Part shown: in pieces, positions 30,745 through 33,822 of the stretch
Layout: every line of letters starts with the position of its first letter
How positions within the stretch are numbered: position 1 is the stretch's first letter
Assembly (NCBI GenBank): GCA_046565865.1
Contig: JBKHXU010000048.1
Coordinates: 1-33,822 of the forward strand
DNA: 33,822 nt
Direction: 5' to 3'
From: JBKHXU01 sp046565865
GTDB taxonomy: Bacteria; Pseudomonadota; Gammaproteobacteria; Acidiferrobacterales; Sulfurifustaceae
Made by a program: the position numbers and the translations under genes
Notes under the pieces: model-generated
Seen by the model: only the letters and a program-made list of their open reading frames with translations
Told to the model about the DNA's origin: nothing
Databases searched by the model: none

Positions 30745-32097
30745 TTATTCCGCCGGCGGCCCAAGTTGCCGGCCGATACGCACCGCCAACCAGGCAAGGC
30801 CGCCAACGCCGGCCAGGAGCACACCCCACAGCAGCCATTGCCGCCATTCCACCGGCCAGCCATGCGCGCGACTGGCGTCGCCCGGTGCGGTATCCGCGGT
30901 ACCGAGAACGGCGGAACGCACATCCAGGCGTTCGGTGGCGGCGCTCGATCGATGCAACAACTCATCGATCCCGTAGTTGCCCATCGGCGTTACCCGCTGA
31001 CTGCCGAAGGCCAGCGTGAACGGCGCCGAACCGCGGGCGACAAAAACCAACTCATGCGGAATCCAACCCAGCTCGAGCGACGGCGTGCCGCCCAAGCCGT
31101 TCGCTTGACCGTCGAACCGCAAACGCCAGTAGCGGTCGCTGCTGATGGCTCGCAAGGGTATTTCGTTGTCCTTCAGTTCCCGCGCGCCGTCGAGAATCGC
31201 GAAAATCGTTTTTTGGCCACGCAGCACCCAAGGATCACCCGACCGGTTGCGTGACCACACGGTCACGCGCGCGACGCTGTTCGTCGGCAACGAGATCCGC
31301 GCGCGATCAACCGGCATCTTGCCGGTCAGCACGTAGTCATACTCGCCGTTCTTGGCGTCTGCGTCCCCAGCAAGCGCCATCCAATCTCGCTGTGGCTCCG
31401 GGTTCGCGCGGAACTCGGCCTTCACGCGATTAATGGTGACGGCCGGTTGCGGCTCGGCCCAGCCTAGCCGCAGGTATTTCGCCCGCTGCGGCGAGACCGC
31501 GATGTGCCGTTGTGTCAGCACTTGACCCTCCCGCTGCAAGCTGGCCATCGTCCCTTGACCGATCGTTCGCCAGTTCCGCAGGTCGTCGCTGGCCTCGACC
31601 GTCAGCACGCCGACAAAGTACCGCTCGGGCTGGGCGTCTTCCCAATCCAACTCCAATGCCGCCAAAGAGTCCTGAGATCGACTGGCGTCGACGATATAGG
31701 CCCAGCGTTCCGCCGGATGCGTCCGTTCGGTCTTGAGGGCCACGACCGAGCCGTTCGGCCCGGTCGCGACGAACATCGAAACGTCACCGGATGCGCCGCC
31801 CGTCGCAACGGGTATCGGGAACACGGGAAGGTCCAACAATCGTTTCTCCGGTTCCGCGCTCGATCGGCGAACGCCGTGTGGCACGATCTGCCCGTCACCG
31901 TTATATACCCGCAGATCGCGCAGGTCGGTGCGCGTGAGGCTCTGATACACCTGCGCCGTAAACGGCGCGCGATAAACGCTCCCGGTCTCCTTGATCTCGA
32001 TCGGTACCTGGTGAGCAAATTCCCCACGTTCGGGCTCGGCAGCGAAACCATAGCTGGCGAGCGCGAAGACAACCACCACGAGCCGTTTGCGTCTCAT
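30745..32097 (-). CDS. DUF3999-family envelope protein
   Basis: The 450-residue protein starts MRRKRLVVVVFALASYGFAAEP with a signal peptide. Characteristic DUF3999 content includes YQSLTRTDLRDLRVYNGDGQIVPH, WRTIGQGTMASLQREGQ, LTQRHIAVSPQRAKYLRLGW and a C-terminal single TM helix (QWLLWGVLLAGVGGLAWLAVRIG). The large periplasmic domain is beta-rich, and the family function is unknown. It follows the DUF2339 stop by 5 bases, the usual arrangement for these two families. Longer in-frame starts would run into the DUF2339 gene and are rejected. Confidence 0.88.
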   Translation of the reverse strand: MRRKRLVVVVFALASYGFAAEPERGEFAHQVPIEIKETGSVYRAPFTAQVYQSLTRTDLRDLRVYNGDGQIVPHGVRRSSAEPEKRLLDLPVFPIPVATGGASGDVSMFVATGPNGSVVALKTERTHPAERWAYIVDASRSQDSLAALELDWEDAQPERYFVGVLTVEASDDLRNWRTIGQGTMASLQREGQVLTQRHIAVSPQRAKYLRLGWAEPQPAVTINRVKAEFRANPEPQRDWMALAGDADAKNGEYDYVLTGKMPVDRARISLPTNSVARVTVWSRNRSGDPWVLRGQKTIFAILDGARELKDNEIPLRAISSDRYWRLRFDGQANGLGGTPSLELGWIPHELVFVARGSAPFTLAFGSQRVTPMGNYGIDELLHRSSAATERLDVRSAVLGTADTAPGDASRAHGWPVEWRQWLLWGVLLAGVGGLAWLAVRIGRQLGPPAE

Positions 32098-32102
32098 TAC
32101 CG

Positions 32103-33822
32103 TTACCCCCGTCTTTCCGCGTTGCCCGCCGGCGGGACCGGAGCCAGATAGCCGATCACCAGCAACAGCACGCCCACGCCGACGAACGACACGATGCGCT
32201 CGACGGTACCCGAGCTCGAGAGATCGACGAGAAATAGTTTGACCACGACGACACCGAGCAATCCGGCGCCGAGCATCCACAGATAGCGCAGCCGTGTCCG
32301 CCCCGCCAACCACATCAGCGTGAACGCCAGCACCGTCCAGAATAGCGATAGCGTCGCCTGCACCAACATGGAAGCGAGCATCGGCCGCAGCTCGTAGGGG
32401 ATATTCGCCGCGTGGTGCAGCGCCCGAAACAATGCGGCATTGATCCACGCGAACGCCACCGCGCCCAGCCCCACGAACATGGGTGCGGGCGCCCACGGCA
32501 CTTGGCCGCGGATCGCGAGCATCCAACCGAGCAGCGCCAACAACAAGAACAGCGCAGTGATATCCAGAGGATTGAGCAGCGGCATATAGGACAACGGTAC
32601 CGGATTGCCCGGCTCGCCCATGCCGGCGATGAACAACCATCCGAGCGCGAGCAGCACTAGCGGCGACGCCCCCATGACGCGATATGTCCGGAGATTGCCG
32701 CGCACCGGCCACGCGCCGGGCTTGAACGCGACCAGCATCCACAGCGCGCCAGCAATCACACCTCCTAGCGCGGCGACGGACCAGTCGCTTTTGGGCAACC
32801 ACTGACCCACCGCCCAATGCGCCTGCCACCCGAGCAGCGCGAACAGCAGCCAGAGCACGCCGACATGGCGCGGCGCCTTAAGTAGCGCGATGTCGTCGTC
32901 CGTGCGCCAAAGCAGCCGGTAGTAAGCGGCGAGCGCGAAAGGCCAGGCGATGAAACCGAAATGCGCGAACGGATGCGCAACCGAAGTCGTCGCCCACACG
33001 AAGGCGACGACCAGTAGACCGAGGTTGAGCAGCGCGGCGGCACGCAGCGCGGACCAACGGAGACGGTCCGCCAAGCGTTCTTGCAGCGCGGTCGTCGCAC
33101 CGAGCAGCACCAACCAAGCGGCGATTTCGTATTCGCGCTGCACATGATCGACGATCTCGTTGGCACTACCACCGAACCACCCTACGAGTCCCCAGGCGAG
33201 CATGGCCTTCGCCAGCACGCTCTCGCTGGTTTTTGCCTGGGCGTCGCGGACGAGCAAAAAGGCGCTCGTAAGGCCAGCCACGCTTAACAGCAGACAGCCG
33301 ATAAACGCGCTGTTGACCAGAGCGTACGCCGCGGGCGATTTGGATTCGATGAAAAAGAAGAATCCCGCGCCGACTTGAATCACCAGGCCGAACAGTTGCG
33401 CGAGCAGCCGGCGCTGCCGGCGCCCGACCCATAGGATGCCCGCCCCCTCGATGGCCCAGGCGGCCGCGGTCCAGTGCCCATCGACGGCCAGCGGAACGGT
33501 GAGCGTGGCGAACACGGCGCCGAGCGCGAGGAACGCCTCGGCCAGCAACGGCGCCATGCCGCGGCGCAATACGAACCATGCCAACGCCAGGTAAAACGCA
33601 CCGAGCGCGAACGCCGACCACGCCATACCGTACTCGAAGGATCTGACGAGCGCGGCCTGCAGCAACACGGCCACGATCGGCACCCCGAAGACCAGCGTGC
33701 CGTCGACAGGATCACGCAGCACGGGAGATCGGCGACGGGCGAATAGAACGGCGATCGCGACATAGAGCAAGAAGAACAGGACCAGGAACGGCTCGGTCGT
33801 GGCGAAAAACTCCGGCTGATAG
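32103..33822 (-). CDS. DUF2339-family multi-pass membrane protein (5' end outside window)
   Basis: The frame stays open to the right window edge (YQPEFFATTEPFLVLFFLLYVAIAVLF at the boundary), so the N-terminal part is missing; about 573 residues are visible. The visible part is a series of some sixteen hydrophobic segments (for example LALAWFVLRRG, VLWLLFALLGW, LDITALFLLLALLGWMLAI, LGVVVVKLFLVDLSS). The ending ERIVSFVGVGVLLLVIGYLAPVPP is typical of DUF2339, a family of about 900-residue inner-membrane proteins of unknown function. Its downstream neighbour DUF3999 almost always accompanies it. Confidence 0.9.
   Translation of the reverse strand, partial: YQPEFFATTEPFLVLFFLLYVAIAVLFARRRSPVLRDPVDGTLVFGVPIVAVLLQAALVRSFEYGMAWSAFALGAFYLALAWFVLRRGMAPLLAEAFLALGAVFATLTVPLAVDGHWTAAAWAIEGAGILWVGRRQRRLLAQLFGLVIQVGAGFFFFIESKSPAAYALVNSAFIGCLLLSVAGLTSAFLLVRDAQAKTSESVLAKAMLAWGLVGWFGGSANEIVDHVQREYEIAAWLVLLGATTALQERLADRLRWSALRAAALLNLGLLVVAFVWATTSVAHPFAHFGFIAWPFALAAYYRLLWRTDDDIALLKAPRHVGVLWLLFALLGWQAHWAVGQWLPKSDWSVAALGGVIAGALWMLVAFKPGAWPVRGNLRTYRVMGASPLVLLALGWLFIAGMGEPGNPVPLSYMPLLNPLDITALFLLLALLGWMLAIRGQVPWAPAPMFVGLGAVAFAWINAALFRALHHAANIPYELRPMLASMLVQATLSLFWTVLAFTLMWLAGRTRLRYLWMLGAGLLGVVVVKLFLVDLSSSGTVERIVSFVGVGVLLLVIGYLAPVPPAGNAERRG

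Noticed and set aside
32103..32829. N-terminal extension of the DUF3999 frame into the DUF2339 gene
   Set aside because: A signal peptide starts at 32097 and the upstream stretch is a shadow of DUF2339.

Overview
The window looks like a chromosomal segment of a GC-rich, sulfur-oxidising, chemolithoautotrophic proteobacterium, probably gammaproteobacterial. The main evidence is a thiosulfate-oxidation locus (soxX-soxY-soxZ-soxA, then soxB), a tusA/dsrE2 sulfur-carrier pair on the opposite strand, and a proteobacterial-type phosphoribulokinase of the Calvin cycle just downstream. The taxon is inferred from gene content only; no rRNA or tRNA gene was seen.

Layout. 1-2.3 kb: the end of a LuxR-type response regulator, a secreted glucose/sorbosone-dehydrogenase-like protein and a convergent VOC protein. 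2.4-5.3 kb: a tightly overlapping operon of an MscS-like channel, a short MgtE-like protein and a full MgtE. 5.4-8.1 kb: the AMMECR1 / Memo / radical SAM trio in divergent arrangement. 8.1-9.9 kb: a visibly AT-richer patch with a possible secreted-amidase/immunity pair, a remnant of a zinc metallopeptidase and degenerate repeated boxes. 9.9-13.8 kb: a stand-alone PolX-N/HhH protein, a conserved hypothetical, PhoH, a TPR protein and a secreted hypothetical. 14.0-16.6 kb, minus strand: a LysR regulator with a small partner, and a PilT/PilU-type ATPase. 16.7-20.3 kb, minus strand: a DUF302 protein, a FadL-family outer-membrane protein, dsrE2 and tusA. 20.5-26.2 kb, plus strand: a BepA-like M48 protease and the sox genes. 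26.4-28.6 kb: prk and an HD-GYP protein. 28.6-33.8 kb, minus strand: ThpR, a phospholipase-D-like protein, DUF3999 and DUF2339 (cut by the window edge).

How the parts fit. SoxXA, SoxYZ and SoxB act in the periplasm to load thiosulfate onto SoxY and hydrolyse off sulfate. No soxCD is visible here. In organisms lacking SoxCD the sulfane sulfur is passed to sulfur storage or to cytoplasmic carriers of the TusA/DsrE type, which matches the divergent tusA-dsrE2 genes. Electrons and energy would feed CO2 fixation through phosphoribulokinase.

Three families of dispersed palindromic repeats sit between genes: GTCATTCCCGCG-type, GTCATTGCGAG-type and CCCTCACCCC-type. One site appears to be a nested insertion. 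Several strong hairpin terminators define transcription units; one of them separates soxA from soxB.
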